Shown here piece by piece: positions 33,181 to 48,000 of a DNA stretch of 64,000 nt. Made by a program: the position numbers and the translations under genes. Each line of letters starts with the position of its first letter. Position 1 is the stretch's first letter. Under the pieces are notes generated by a model. The model worked only from the letters and a program-made list of their open reading frames with translations. It was not told the origin of the DNA and did not search any database. The DNA lies in assembly GCF_021018805.1 (NCBI RefSeq), contig NC_086257.1:21489193-21553192 (forward strand). The letters run 5' to 3'. The DNA is from Prinia subflava (Eukaryota; Chordata; Aves; Passeriformes; Cisticolidae).

Positions 33181-36100
33181 TTCAGGGTGGCTTCACATCA
33201 TGACATGGCAAAGATGTGGCTGCCTGAAGGGTTTCTGCCTGCTCTGAGATCTCACCCAGGTCCTCCACAGCCAGCGGGGATGGAAGCCCTTCATGAGGAC
33301 AAAGTGTCTCACCTGCCCCAGACATCTGTTCAGAAACCCCAGGGATCTGCACAGAAACATCCTGGATTAGACATGACTCATGGAGTGATTCAAGTACCTG
33401 TGACTCAGCCTTCAATTGATTGTTGTGGTCATAGCCCAGCTGGTAAAATCTAATGTGAAGGTCATCTGAATGAGGCTAAACAGGCATTTCCTAAGGCTCA
33501 TTTACTGGCTCTGACTCTTCCCTATGGATTTTCTAATTCAAGAAAATGGAGTGACAACATACAATCTCTTCCATACAAAGCCTGACTCATTTATCCACAC
33601 AAACACAACAGAGGCAGGGGGGTTAAAATAGCAATTTCTTACTCTGCTTCAGCATTTCCCTTGGGCACAGCCAGTCTGTTCCTGTGATCCTCTCCTCATG
33701 CCCCTGGTTTATGTGTGTTCCTGCTTTCCTCTAGACTGCCTGGACAACAGCTGTCTTGTTTAAATTCAATTTTTCAAATCATATGGTTTCTCATCTCCCC
33801 TAATAGGGGAAACCATTCCCTACCTGGAAAGAGTCACCCATTATAAGTTAAGCAACAGTGAAAAGGAAATCCTGGGATAATTTGATGTTATTTTGCAGCA
33901 TGCAACATCACTGTCAGCAAACAAAACACCACACAGTGGTTCTGAACATATGACAAATATTTTCCTTTTTTTTTTAAATTAAATCTGAACCGAAGCAATC
34001 AATGCCCCAATTCTGAAAGATACCCCTGTAAACAACAGTTCAACTGGGCCTTCCCCAAGAGACAACTAATTTTATGCTTCATCAGAAAGAACACATTTTA
34101 GTCCCAAGAATAATTTTAATCCTTTCCCTAATTCGCATACGTTAACACTCAGAGGTGATTAGAGTTGCAAGACTTGAAGTAATCAAGTTCAAGCACTGTA
34201 CATAACAGTCAGCAGTTTCTGCACAAGGCAGAACATGCCCTCAACAAATTTATTAACAAAGCTGCCCTTCTGAGACTGTCTAAGGATTTTCTGTTGACAA
34301 AAATATTTTCTTTATTCTCATGGTATTTGCCTAAAGTATTCCCTGGAAAACCAAAAGAAAAGGACAATAAAGAAATTGCCTTCATAACTCTTCATACACA
34401 ACTTAGGGTTTGTATGGGGCCCTCTGAGCTTTCCTTTTGCTTGGCTTTTTGACTCATCTGAACTAATTTACTTTGGGTCAAATCCAGAAGCCTTTATTGA
34501 GGCAAAGATTCATCACCTCCAAATGACCAAATCTTGAAAGGAGCTTCAGTCCCAGAAATAAAACCTTCCAATCCATCAGGCTACCTCTCTGCTAATAAAT
34601 TAAATAGGTTTGGGAACATTCTTTCAGATATTGGCCAGCTGGCAAAGGATGATCTGTGTCCATAATACTTAACTCTCCAAATTTGCAGAACAAAAAGTTT
34701 TTTTGAAAATTGCCTGTGGGTAACATTGACCCATCCTGATGCACCACGGTCCCATCTCACCCCTTGACCCATCCCATCTGCACCCTGCCTGGGGAGTGCC
34801 ATGGACATCTCCAAAAACGGAATGGTATCAAAGACTGTCCTCCTGCACCAGGAAATGAGACCCCAGGGTCCTTGAACATGGAAACTCCAACTTGGGTCAG
34901 CACTTGTTGCTGGGTTTGCACAGTTCTTTATCACAAAAACTGATATCCAAATCCAATATCAGTGAATCCAAATGTAAAATGCCAGCCAAGGCTCCTGAAC
35001 TGAGCAAAATATGGCTTATTCTTGGAACCTTGAACTTGCAGTTTTCCAGTTATAATGCCTTCCTGATACAGTTGATAGGAAAACCTGGATAATCCTTGCA
35101 CAATCCATAGCATTACTGTATTTCCTCACTTAATCCCTCATGGATAAGAGTGAGAGGAATTATGAGGAGAACAGGGTGAATTGACACTATTGACAGAGCA
35201 ATGTTGTGAAATATGCTCAGTACTGAACATATTGCTGGCCCTGAGCAGCAGCGAGGGAGGTCTGGGCTGCCTTGGCACTGCACAGAAACCGTGGTGTGAT
35301 GCCTCACTCTGCTCTCCTCCTCCTCCTCAGGCAGGGCTCCTGCCTAGGGAATGACTAATGCCATACTCAATTTCCTTAATATGGCTTTGTATTGCTCATA
35401 TGCAGTGGAAATTTATACTGGAGTCTGAACAGGGAGAACCTGTTCTGAAGGGAGGAGAAGGACAGCCAAAGCCAGGGGGCTCTTGGGCTCACCACCAGCT
35501 TAGTGCTCATGGCTCTGGAGTCACCCTCCCTCAAGGACATCACTGTCCTCTTCAAGGGAGCACTTCTCATTTAAGTCAATTATTTCAAAGTTTTTGCTGC
35601 TTGCTGCAGTGTGTACTTTCTCCAGAGCTCTCACAACAAAGCCAAGGGAAACCCTAAACAAGGAAACTGAGCTGTGTTTTGCACTGCAACCTCCATTTAA
35701 CCTTTGATTTAACCTTTGGTGCTTATCCTCTCTGTCCTGTCCTTCCCTTCTTCAGGCCAAGCTTTAGGCTAAAGGGTGCCTCAAAAACTCCAAGGATGTT
35801 TTTTCTTCTCTATTGCTTGAAATGCATTTAAAAAAAAAAAAAAAAATTAAACATCATTTGTTGTCTGTGTAATACAGGCAGTACTGCACCATCTGTGTTT
35901 TACGTTGAGGGAGAGAGAGGCAGGAAGCACTTACATACCCAAGGAAAGGCTATCAAATTAAATGGAACAATGGAAAAAAAAAAGCCATCCTGTAACCTAG
36001 TTTGTGTTTCTACCCTGCTTATGGTGATACGAAAGTGCTACTTGATCAAAGAACAATTTCCAGGCTCCTGTACAGTCAATTGGATTTTTCTTGGATATTG

Positions 36101-37849
36101 AGCCGTTTCCCAGCTCCTGAAGATGTTTAACCTGCAAACACGGCTGCAGCAGGCAGAGCAGGGAAGAGGAAATTGTGTGCAGATGCACCAAATGCTCATC
36201 CACAGCTTCAGATGCGCTCACTGCCCTCCCACACAGCCCGTGGGACTGCGCTGCACATCCCACAGGGGCTGACAAAGGAAAATGGAAAAGGAGGCCAACA
36301 GCACAAAAGATGGAGACAGGGAAACCTCCACGGCAGTCTGGGATGACGAGGAAGCCGATACCCAAATTCACCAAGGCTGACAATGCTGCTCCCCCACCCC
36401 TCAGCAGCAGAGGAGCTCCGTGGTGTGAAGAGAAGCAGTTCAATCCCTCGCCCCCAGACACCACCACAGGATCACACAGCTGCAACTTCAGCATTACAAT
36501 GAGAATCTCATCTACACACAGCTCTTTTCGAACTTAAAGGGGAAAAAAAAGAAAAGGCGTTATGGAGGGCTGGGCTGGAAGAACCATAAGTAATAATTCC
36601 TGACCCCATGCTGAGGCTGTTAGTTCTGAGGGAAAGGTTCATTCTCTCCTCCTTTACCTGTTTTAAGTGCTTTAGAGCTCTTCATTCCTCTCACAGAAAC
36701 TCAGAGTTATTTTACCAGCCTCCAGAACAGTCCTAGCACAGCACGGTGTTGTTACAAGCACTCAACAACAGCTTTATGTGTGCACAGAGTGGGCCAGGGG
36801 CTGGTGCAGGCAGGTAGTCCCAGGCATCAGCAGGGCTTGCAAGGCCTGGGATACTCTGAATTCACATCAGTCAGGTCTTTTACAGTGTAAAATAGAGAAA
36901 GAAAAATAAAGAAAATAAATAACTGCACTGTCATGAAAAAACAACTCCAGGAGAAAACAGCAAGGCTGTCAAATATTCCATCCTAACAGCTCAAAAGGAA
37001 AGCATTGGCTATTTCTGACAACACTATTACTATTACTAAATTTGTATTATTATTTCAGAATGTTAAGTCCATTCCCCAAAGGTGTCTCTGACCAGAGTCC
37101 AATAGACAGCAAAGAGAGTGATTAGGACAGCAAAGTGTTTTGTAAAATGCCTTCTGCCACCTGCCAGTGCTGTGTCCCTGTCCAGCACTCAGCTATCACT
37201 GGTAGTTTCCCATCTGCAAACCCCTACCTTGCTTCCAACCCCTCCATAAACACTTCGTGGTTTCCATTGCCCTGCAGTCCTTCTGCATCTAGTTACTCCT
37301 ACGAAGATTACGAGAAGCACATAGACATTTTCCTCAGAGTCATGCTGGAAAAACCTCACCCAGCCCTCCTGTTCCAAACCTGTGGTTATACATGAGACTT
37401 CATCTCCAGAACACCCAGCAGGACCCCTTTACCTGCAAGAGGGGACTCTCAGCACAGCCCTGACAGCCTGAGGGATTCACTGAGCACAGGACTGCACAGG
37501 AATGGGAAGTAAAGCAATTGCATTAGACAAGAAAGACAGAAATTTTTCTTTTTTTTTCTTTTTTTTTTTTTTGTGCACTCAAGAGAAGAAAAATAACTGT
37601 AGGGAGAGACTGTGGGTGAGTGATGGGTTCTCAGCTTAGCAATATCTCCAGCAGAAATTGTGTATCATTACATTTTGCTCTTGAGAGCAGTGATGGACGA
37701 GCTCTTCTCCTCCACATCTCCCCACAGTTAAACTGAGCAGACTCTCACCAAGCTGCCTTTGTCTTGATTCCCATTTGCCTTGACCTTTTGGGAAGGAATG
37801 GGGTAAATCCACTTGGGGGTTCACAGCAAGCTGTGCAATCAGACTGGGA
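33181..37849. other. Intergenic, no gene recognised
   Basis: Unique sequence with an A17 run at 35830-35846 and a T-rich block at 37543-37572. The A17 run follows no recognisable retrocopy. The overlapping opposite-strand frames 35997-36494 (minus, 165 codons) and 36175-36537 (plus) cannot both be coding and neither has a domain. No RNA gene is seen. Confidence 0.5.
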
Positions 37850-38006
37850 GATGCCAGTGTCTCCCCAGCCCCTCCACAGCTTCTTTAGGCAATCTCTGCC
37901 AGGGCCTCACCACCCTCTGAATAAGGGATTTCTTCCTAACATTTAATCTAAATCTCTCCTCTTTCAGTTTAAAACCATTCCCCCTTGTCCTATCACTGTC
38001 TGCCTG
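37850..38006 (-). mobile_element. CR1 LINE fragment
   Basis: Reverse-oriented CR1: CTCTGCCAGGGCCTCACCAC, GGGATTTCTTCCTAACATTT, AATCTAAATCTCTCCTCTTT, CAGTTTAAAACCATTCCCCC and TTGTCCTATCACTGTC. This comes from further upstream in the CR1 3' region than most other copies here. Confidence 0.9.
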
Positions 38007-38010
38007 TGCA

Positions 38011-38056
38011 AAATGAGAAATGTTCAGCTGAAAGACACAGAAATGAGAAATGTTCA
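38011..38056. repeat. 16-bp direct duplication, period 30
   Basis: AAATGAGAAATGTTCA occurs at 38011-38026 and 38041-38056, directly beyond the end of the CR1 fragment at 37850-38006. Confidence 0.85.
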
Positions 38057-39034
38057 AGTGGCAAAAATCACAGGGGAAGGTGAATATTAAATATCCAGAC
38101 AAGAAAAAGCAACAAAGTTGTTCTCTATAACACAAAATCTGAAAATGGGGACAGAGCACATCCCACTGCTCTCCTATTACACATTGCAAATAAATTGTTT
38201 CTGCAAGAGAAATAGATATTTTCTGAGAAAAAAACCCAAAAGGTAGAGCAGGGACTAATCAAATTCAATGTTCTTCAGCAGTGTAAGAATAATGCCTCCC
38301 ACTCCAATGTAATTTCAATAATTTGAAAAGAGAAGTAAAACCTTTAATGTCTAATTTGCTTTTCATATAGCTGTTTTAAGGACCAGAGGATCTCAGTGTA
38401 TCAGTATCCCTCCACAAGCATTCCTGAGCTCATCTCCAAATCCCCCTGAGCAAAAAGTTCATCATGAGGGTGGGTCATTATGGCATGAAGATGGCACAGA
38501 CCTGAAGGTTTGGGGTCAGGTTCAGACCTCAGAAGTGTTGTGCCATCCCCAGAGCAAAGTTTGGGCCATCAATGTGATAGTTAAATAAACCCAAATCCTG
38601 AGGTTTTTGTTGTTGTTGTTTTTTCATTCCAATCTGTACTTGTTGCTTCTCTTTCCTTCATTTCTGCCCACTGTTTGGCTGAAGTTTAATCCATCTGGAC
38701 CACGTGGATCAGCCTCCCGTGAGGCAGTGGAAAACGTGTCCAGATCCAGGTCATGATTTTGCATGCCCAAAACCCATTTCACACATTTTCAGGATATACC
38801 TCACACTCACTGCTTAGAGCTCTCCTTTTAGCTCATCCACTGGATACTCAGGTAGGAGACCAGGAACAACATTAGTTTTAAGAAAATAAAAGAAACTGTT
38901 CCATATTCTGGAAATGTTGAATCTGGGAGGATAATTAAAACCAAAACAACACTGTCCTTCCTTACAGAAGAAATTACCACTGTCTAGCCATCTTTTATTT
39001 TTTAAATTTTATAATTTTCCCCTTGCTATTAAGG

Positions 39035-39069
39035 ATTATTTGCACTGCCAAATAATTATTTGCACTGCC
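39035..39069. repeat. 15-bp direct duplication, period 20
   Basis: ATTATTTGCACTGCC occurs at 39035-39049 and again at 39055-39069, separated by five A/T bases. Confidence 0.9.
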
Positions 39070-42000
39070 CAATTCTCTTTGCCAGCTCCTCTTTGTAGTC
39101 TATAGTCTCCTTTTTCCTGTGGAGACAAAGCCATAGTGAATAATAGCACTGCAGATTTACCAGATAAATAACAAAAGAAATATTACTACACACTCTAGAC
39201 TCTGCCTTGAAAGCATCAGACAGATGTGTATTTCCAGCATTAAAAGTATATATAAATAAAAAATAAAATAAAATGCACTTCTTGGACTAGACATGACTTT
39301 TAATTTAAAATACAAGTTAGTCCTTGCTCATGCTGGTGCTGGACTGGCATGGAGGAGGCTCTGCTCAGTTTGTCTCTCCCATTTACAAATGAACCACAGC
39401 TCTCTCCTAGGAAAACCTCCATCTCTAAAGAAAATTATAAGAAGCATTGGTAAATCTTTGTGAGGTTCCTCAGTGCCAACAAAAGAGCAGACTGGAGCCA
39501 TTCCTTCAGGAGGATTTGGTGATGGCAGTGTCTACCCTAAGAAAGCCACTGAGCTGGATCCCTTCCCCAGCACATTCCACGCCAGCCACAGAAACCAACT
39601 CTTGCTTACAAAGCAATTGTTATAGAGCCAGCTCCTGACTTTTTAATTTATTGAATATTTGTTCCCCTTGACTGAAACTCCAGCAATCTCTCTGCCAGAA
39701 CTAATATTTTAAATAGCGTATTTTAACATAATTTGCATAACTTCTTCAAAACAAGTTATCGCTGTCCGTGTGCTCCTTATTTTACACGCTGCCTAATCCT
39801 AAGGTCAAGGAACTCAATAGAGGCTGCTTGATTTTTCTGAGGTTTGGACAAGAATTTCCAGACCCAACAAGATCACTCTGCCAGCAAAGTGCTGCAGTTA
39901 CCACGGGTCCTCTCCTGCGGGCAATGGACACTTGACAGCAGGACCACACTTGGTTTGTTTTTATTCCCTCTCTGCCATGTATTTTAAACTTTTGTCCTTG
40001 CTCAAACAGCCAACAATTGTGCTTGCAACATTCTTTTGTAAGGTCTTCTGTGGCTACCACAAAAGTCTTCAATCAAAACCCAAGTAACAGCTAAAATTCA
40101 TCTTTTCTAAAACATTCTTGTCCATCTTTAATACTGTTATTGTGAAAAAGTTTGGGTTGGTACACATCTACTGTCCACACAATCAAACAGCAATGTTTAT
40201 CACAATGACAAATTGACCTATTTTGCTTTAAAGAGGTGCCTTTTTGCAGTCTGTTCTGTAATAACATGGTTTTAATATAAGGTTCTTTGGGTAGATGGGT
40301 GACAAGAGTTACCACCAATAGCACATATATACAAATCTATTTTGAATTCCGTGTTACACAACAATTGCAACCTGTTGTATCCACACTGATATTTTTCAGT
40401 GGTTCTGCTCTGTCCTTGCACTTCTTTCATGTAAGTTCAGGAGGGCAACAAGACTGAGACTCTTTCCCATCAGCACCAAACAGCACATTTGACAACCAAC
40501 CTGACACAAAGGCAAAGGAAATTCTGCTTCTATATTAATACCAAAAAAAGAGCATTTTTAATTGGTGATAGCTCATCTGAGAGTCACACCCCATCTCCTA
40601 TACAGGGAGGTGCTGTGAGCCCAGAGGATAACACAGCACTCTGTAGGTGTCTTTAGCTCAGCTGGGTCTCCAGCCTGTCAGAAGCAATTTCTCCAGGAGA
40701 TTATTACTGACTCTGAGCTACATCATCCGTGGGATACAGCAAACTGATGTGATTTAGAGGGTGGGAAGGAAAACAGAACCCACCTGAAAGAGCAAGGAAA
40801 ATTGAGAAGTGTGTGGACTAAACGCATTGAAGGAATTGGAAAGCAACAGTGACAAACAGATAAAACAAATAAAAGTAGGATTTTTCCTCAAAATAGCTGC
40901 AGGAAATATTATTTTTTACTTGGTTTTCTCTGCATTCTGACTGCCATCCTCATCCTTATAAAGAAAATAAGTTTTATAGATAGCATTTTCTTCCTCCAAT
41001 GCAAGATATTTTAAACTGAAGAGCAGAAGAAGAAACTTGCTGCAAGCCCACACTTACCCCAGTGCTGGACGAGGAGGACACCAGACATCCTACTGGGGTA
41101 CAGCAAAAACCATTAACAGAAAACTGGGTTTCCCAGAGCTTTCAATGGAACAGGAAGACTTTTTTTTTTCTTTTGTTTCCCCCCATTTATCTCTATCACA
41201 ATCGCCTTGATCACTGTGCCCCAGATCAGCTGCCCCACGCTGGTGGTGCTCACCCATCACCACGGGAGGTGGGTGGGTGGGATGGCTGTGGGCAGGACCC
41301 TCACCAGGTGAATCAGCCCAGCTGAGCCCACTCGTGAGGCCCTCAGCTGATCCCTAGAGCTCTGCAAATGACAGCAGGGGTGACAAGAAAGGCTTCTGAG
41401 GAGGACAAGACCCCCCTTGTAGCCGCCCTCTGTGACAGCGCTTCAATCGGCTTCTGCCGGGGCACGGGGATGAGGATGCAGGGGATGACCGAGTTCCGAG
41501 GGCTGTAATTACAAGGGATTAAAATGCAGAGATCTGCAGTTGCATTTTGACAGAAATTACAACCTCAACACGGGGAAAAGTCAGGGAAGGGCACCAATAA
41601 AGCAGAACAAGCAAGCAAATTCAGCTCTGATTTAAGCACATCTCCGCTGCCAGGTTTGGCCACTTGGCACCCACAGACAGCTGTGTGTTACCCAGTGATC
41701 CTTCCTACCAGAGGCACAATCACAAGTATTCTTAGAGATTGCTAAAATGGCTCTAGACTTCCTCCTTAGTGTTGGGCAGCATTTCCTTCCTTCCCAAAGA
41801 TATCCACTGCTTTTCCTGCAGAGAGGAGCCAGTGATGATCTCCCCTGCCCACTCCTCTCTCTGGCCAGCAGCACCTTGGGCTGCCCATCCCCTGCTCCCC
41901 TCTGCCTTCTAGAATCATTAATTATCATAAGGAAGAACATTTCCTTTAACTGCACAATGTCAAACCATTCTTCAATCTAAGTGCTGGTCTGTTTTGATCA

Positions 42001-45000
42001 ATCCAGGGCCATGCTGCTCTGTGGTGAGACTGACTGGTGTTATTCCACTTGTGAGCATGCTCTGGCTGGGAAACACTCAGGCAATCCAACTGCCAGCAGG
42101 AAATAATATCTTGTAAGTCATGGAAAAGCCTCCCCCAAAAAATAGGAGGATAGGCTTGGATAAGTCTGACAGATAGGGAATTGTGAGGGTGGGTAGGGGC
42201 TGACATTCGTTACCTTTGAGGAACGCATTAGCCTGAACATCTGCATTTCCAAGCAGGACTAAACTCCATCAGGAGACTGGGTTTGCTCAGATGCTGTTTT
42301 AATGTTTAATTTATTCAGAATAATTTAGCTTCATTTGGGGACTTGCAAATGAACTGTTAGTTGTTCTGTGTCAACAAATCGCTGGGGTTTCTTGCTTCGA
42401 AAATAAAAAGGAAAACAGACATATTGTCAAACCAAGGTTCCTTGTTCATTATCCACCTTCCCAAAGACCAGCTGGGGGAGAGAGACAAGGGATGAATCAC
42501 CCAGCAGTGGCCACTGATGCTCCACAGCAACTCTGTTGAGCACAGCACACCTCCAGACCAATGCCCAGCAGGAAAAGGGAAATTACACTCCTAGACTGCT
42601 ATTTCCAGAGTGGGCATTGGAAAGAATGGAATACCCAGCAAACCTCATCTTCCTGAGTCCCCTCCCACATGCTTGAACATCTAAAATTCCATAAAAGCCC
42701 CAGGATAAATTGACTTTGTGATTTGGTGTGGGCACAAGAGGATAAAAATTGCCTGCAGGCGTGTCCTTCTGTGATGTATTTAAGGAACTGGTGGTGTCAG
42801 GTACTGTGTGTGGCACAGGGCATCAGGCAGCTCGTGCTCCTCAGTGAATGGAAAAGTGGGAGTTCAAGCTGGGTGAAGCCTGTTTAGACACACATTAGCA
42901 TGGGGTGGTGGTGGTTAAATAACTGTTTCACATTACAATATGTGCTGCCTTACAGCAAAATTTCATTGTGCCCCATTTTCTTTCTCCTATTTGTCTAATA
43001 AAAGCACCTCAAGAAATTCCATAGTGCTAAAATCAGTGGCCAAGTCAGATGTCAAACTAGAAATAATGCCGTATCAGCACAGTAAAACTGTTAAGAGAAG
43101 ACCAATTTAGATTTCTCCTTAAAGCAGAGATCCTGGTTTAATCCTTTCCTCTGCCATCTGTGCTCCTGCTCCTCCTGTTCCTGTGCAGGCAGGTCCCCTC
43201 TGACCCCTGGGGTGACCAGTGCCACCACACAGGAGCAGCTTCTGGGTCAGCAGCCAAAGACCCAGAGGCCGTTCCCTGCATCAGCCCAGCGCCAGCACAA
43301 ATGGAATGGCAATAAGAAATGAGGATTAAAACCATTTTTTTTATTAGGCTGGTGGGAAAACACTGAAGCATGAACATTTCTTAATTAGTTGTGATGCTGT
43401 GAATGTAAAAGGCAACAATGATGAACTCTGCATAGAGGGTTTTTCCTCCTTCCCTTTGTAGTGCTCTGTGATTCCTCTGCTGCTTTGATTTGTTTGCTGA
43501 TTTTTTCATGCTCTTGTTTGGTTAACAGCTACCTCTCATTAGCTTTGTCCACCCTGCCAAGCCCCTGTTGTCCCCAGGGAGGCCACAGGGCTGTGTCACA
43601 TCCCCTTGCTCGTGGTTCCATGCAGGTCATCAAAATGCAGCTCAAATCCTGTGTTTTTCACAGAGCCAGTCGAACACGACACCCACATGGGACAAAGGTA
43701 GATCCAGGGTGTAAATGCCATCTCCAGCCCTGGATGCTGAGGACCACTGAAGGTTCACATCCCCCTCAAGGAGCTGGAGTGGGGGTGGAAGGAGGGGATT
43801 TTCCCTTGCCCCCTTCCCTGACTGCAACAGGCAGCCTTTCCTAACCAGGAGTTGTATAAGCCAGGAGAAACATGACTGAATCACATGCTTTGGAGTCCCT
43901 GCTGGTCTCTGTTCTCATAAATCAAGAAGGCAAATATAGATCAGCCACTGCCTGGGTTTATCAGGGTGTATTTGAGCAGAAGCTGGGCTCTCAATGCCTC
44001 ATGTGGGCAGCGAGGACACACCCTGAGCTTTAATCTGGTTTGTCTAATTGATGTGGTTGTTCCTCTTTTGCTGACTGGATACATTAAGAAATTGTTCACT
44101 CACTCCTGTTTTTTTATTGAAATCTACTTTACTGTACCCAAAAGCATGAAACAAAGCAAACCCTTTCATTTTCCCTTGTGCACAGAAGAGATGGCACCAA
44201 CTCCTGCTTCAGCTCTTGTTTCCAGCTCTGCTCACTGCTGGTTTCATGAGACTGAAAACATCACCTCACATTAGGTAAATCTTTTCATAAAAGCCATTAA
44301 CTCCTCTGTGGAAAAGCCCAGTGGATTTTTCCATGAGATGTAATTTCTGAAAGCCTGTCTTTATAAATGCACGACATCAAAGGCCAGGAAAATAATAATA
44401 AATTTAAAAAAAGAAAGCAGCAGAAATAGTCAATGCAAGCAGCATTTTATTTATGTACATTCCACCTGATTTCAAGGGCTACATCATGTCTGTGCCTGGC
44501 TCACTCCAGAACCAATTCATCAAAACATGTACTTTTAGCATCAGTTCTCACAGAACCAGACAAGAAAACAGTATTTGCTTTGCATTTTGGATCGACAGGG
44601 TTTTTTTTTTTCTGTGAACAACTTTTTTTTTTCTCATTTTCCCAGTCCTTTTCGTGCACTGTGAGTCTTTTGCATGCTAGCTGGCACATCAGTGATGAAA
44701 AACACGCTGTCCTAATATCCTCCTCCAGCTCTACAGAAGCTTGCTTGAAACCTATTTACTGCTGGGATGCGCATATTAATGTCTTGTCTTGTTTGCCTCC
44801 ACAAACAGAAAGGAGCTATTTTAAGTTAGCAGAAGATACACAAACTATTGAAAGTCCAATCTTTGTTTTCTAGAGAAGCCATCTGGCTCCCATTCCCTCT
44901 TTTGCATTGGTTTTGAAGAGTCTTTGGGGCATGGGCAGCACCTCCCCGTGTATCAACAAAAGGTCAATAAGAGGTGGCTGTCCAGGTTGTGGGGCCTGTG

Positions 45001-48000
45001 CCAGGGACCTGACCCATGGCACCAAAGCCAGAGCATGGGGCAGCCACACAGATCCCTTTATCAGCTCTGAACCAGGCCCCTGATCGCTGATAATGACATA
45101 ATGAATGCCAAACTAAAACCTAAAACTGTGCTACCCCAGGCTGTGATCTTATCAACCTCCACCCGAAAGCTGAGCTGCACCAGCCCCTGCAGTCCTGAAT
45201 AGGAGATTTCAACTAATATGCTGCAGGTAATTCAATCCATGCTCTGCTCTTTCAAACAGCACTCAGCCAAGGCTGCATTACGATATTAAATCCACAGTGA
45301 CTTCAGAGGTGTGGGCTTTGGCTCCTCGTCCTTCAGCTGACATGCAAAATCAGGTTGAGCAGACCTGGAATGGCCCAGCTGAAATATCTTGGCTGAGTTT
45401 CAGTTGAGAAGCTGTGTTTAGTCCAAGGAAAACTGCACTATGGTGCACATCTGGATAAGGCTTTTGCCTTCAGTGCTGACCCCCCTTCCCAGCACTGGCC
45501 TTTGCCTTTAGCAGTAAGAAATCATCAGGGAAGAGTAGATCAATAGAAATGTCAATGATAACAAACTCTCAGATCAATACCATGCTCCTTTGTTCTACAG
45601 TGCTGTTGGTTTCAGAGCAGATGTGCAGGGCTCTCCTGCTGAACAGCTGATGCTCCTGAGCTTCAGACCCTGGGATGTTTATAAACCTTCCCTTTCCTGC
45701 TCCTGGGACAGCAGCAGTTATTCTGAGCACACAAAAAGCTGCACTTTCGTGAAAAACAAACAACAGACAATAAACCCTCTTATTTGCATGCAAAGCAAAT
45801 GCACTCATGCAAACAGCAGCCTCTCATCAAACCCTGGGATGGGCAAAGCCCTGTCCATTATTATTAGCAAGATGGATAAATCACACAGCCAGCTATGATG
45901 CCCAGGAAGCATTCACATATCTTTCCTTTTTCCTTCCCCAGAAAAAAATTTCTTTTTTATCCAAGCAAAAAGAGTGGCTCCTACTAGAACCTCAGCTTTA
46001 CTGAGGTGAGGAACCAGCCAAGCCAAGCAATTCTCTCAGCTTCAGAGGCACCTCTTTATGGGGCACAGGCAAACACCAGGACACACCAGTCTGAGTGCTG
46101 AACCACCAGACAAGTCAGTGTCAGCAGGTACAGGCTCTGTGTGGCACCCATCAAACTCAGCATGACTGGTAGGCTTTGGAGGGCTGAAAAACATCAAATA
46201 AGTGCTGCTGCTCTGGGGAGCATCCAAGGGGAGCCACGCTCATGCCTAACACAGAGATGTTGCCCTGTGACAACTCTATATCCATACTCACAGCCTGTGT
46301 ATGATCTCCAAACAGCTCCACTGAATGTCCCTGCACTGGCATCATCTTTGTGCTGTTACTTTGTCTGTTACTCTCAGAGCAGACAACTAAGACCAAATCC
46401 TGCCATCAGCTTCACCCTGTGACTTTAATCAAAATCTAGATGAGCCAAACCCACTTGCAGGACAGCAGGAACTGATCAAGTATCACTTGATTAATCCATA
46501 ATCATCACAGCATACATGGTGAGACCGGGATGGATGGGTCCCACTTAGCAGCTACACAGTGGCCCCAAAACATTCTTATGAATCCGTGAGATGAAGAAGC
46601 TGAGAAGGCAACAAAAATAAGACTTCTGTCTGGTTTGGTTGTTAAAAGCAGACTTCTCTGAATAAGAAAAAAAAAATAGTGTGTGGTCCTTTAAATAAGG
46701 CAGCAGTCTCCAAACACTGAATCGTTTAATCCCCTCTCGCTGGCAGCTGCTTTATCCCAGCCTCCCCCGGGCACGTCTGCAGCCCCCACCCCAGAGCAGG
46801 AGGGGCAGCCCCACTGGGGACTGCAGCTCCCAAAGGAGGGGTGTCCCCACGGGTGTCTCCACCCAGGCAGCCCCAGCCCCATCACGGCTCCTCGTGTGTC
46901 TGTGGATGAGGTTAAGGCTGCTGCCTCCTTGTTCTCCTTTGGGGGTGGTGGTGGCACAACCAAAGGACATCACTTCTTTTGCATGCACCAGTGACAGCCT
47001 CCAGCCAGGGGAGAGAGCTCGTGTTGGAGCCAGGCTTGGACTGTGTGTTTGTACGGGGAATTGAGAGGGATTTATTTAATGCTCCAACACCCCATGTGTC
47101 TCTGAACAGTGAATGTGTCTGATGGATGCATTACCCATCTTCTCTGCTCAGCCTGGCATGGATGACACAGAGCAAGAAAGAAAGGGGCTGGGAAAAATTT
47201 TGGCTGGATAGCATCAAATGGCAAAGCTCTCCCAGGGTTTGCTGTGCTGGGATTTCACCCGTTTCTGTTTATGCCCACGCACCACTGATGCAGAGGGAAG
47301 TACCTGATATGGGTTTATGAGCAACATCCATGTGGATTTCCTTTCAGCCTCTCCAAGACTCCTCTTAGCAATGCAGAACAACCCCAGAATAATCCTTTCC
47401 CTTGCCCTAAGCATAAATTAAACCCATGGCCAGTTCCACTACAGACAAGTAATTTAAATAATGAAGAGAGTGCAGTGTGAGTGTTGGGCTCATCCCCTGC
47501 CCAGCAGTGTCAGGGCTGCAGTCCCTGTGCATCAGGGTAAAAGCCCATGGGGTCAGGGAACAATACCACCCCAGGCACTTTCTTTCACCTGTCCAGCTAA
47601 TTGCAAGTGAATTCCCCCAGCTGAACTGCCCCATTGAGGTCCCATAAAAAAAGTACAGACAGTCTCTCACCAAAAGAAATTAAAGCCTATGCAGGCAACT
47701 CACTCCCTGAGACTGGGCAATCCTTTCAATGTAATTTCATATGACTGGGATACAAAGAACTCTGAAACTCACCCAGGACTCCTATTGCAGAGCCAATAAC
47801 TCAAGTGAGGTTTATAGGCCTCAAGTCAGGGCTTTAATAACAGGACTGCCCTTCCTTGTGCTGGTATTCATCGTGGCACTAGTCAGCAGAGGAGACAACA
47901 AGATTAATGCCTCTTCTTATCCTCCTACATGGATGCCTCCATCACTCTGACCCCTACAGGTACTCACTGAGGTTCCAACTGATGCAAAAGGAAGAAAAGG

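Noticed and set aside
35820..35850. A17 run as the tail of a processed retrocopy
   Set aside because: The sequence before it shows no recognisable gene copy and no target-site duplication could be identified.
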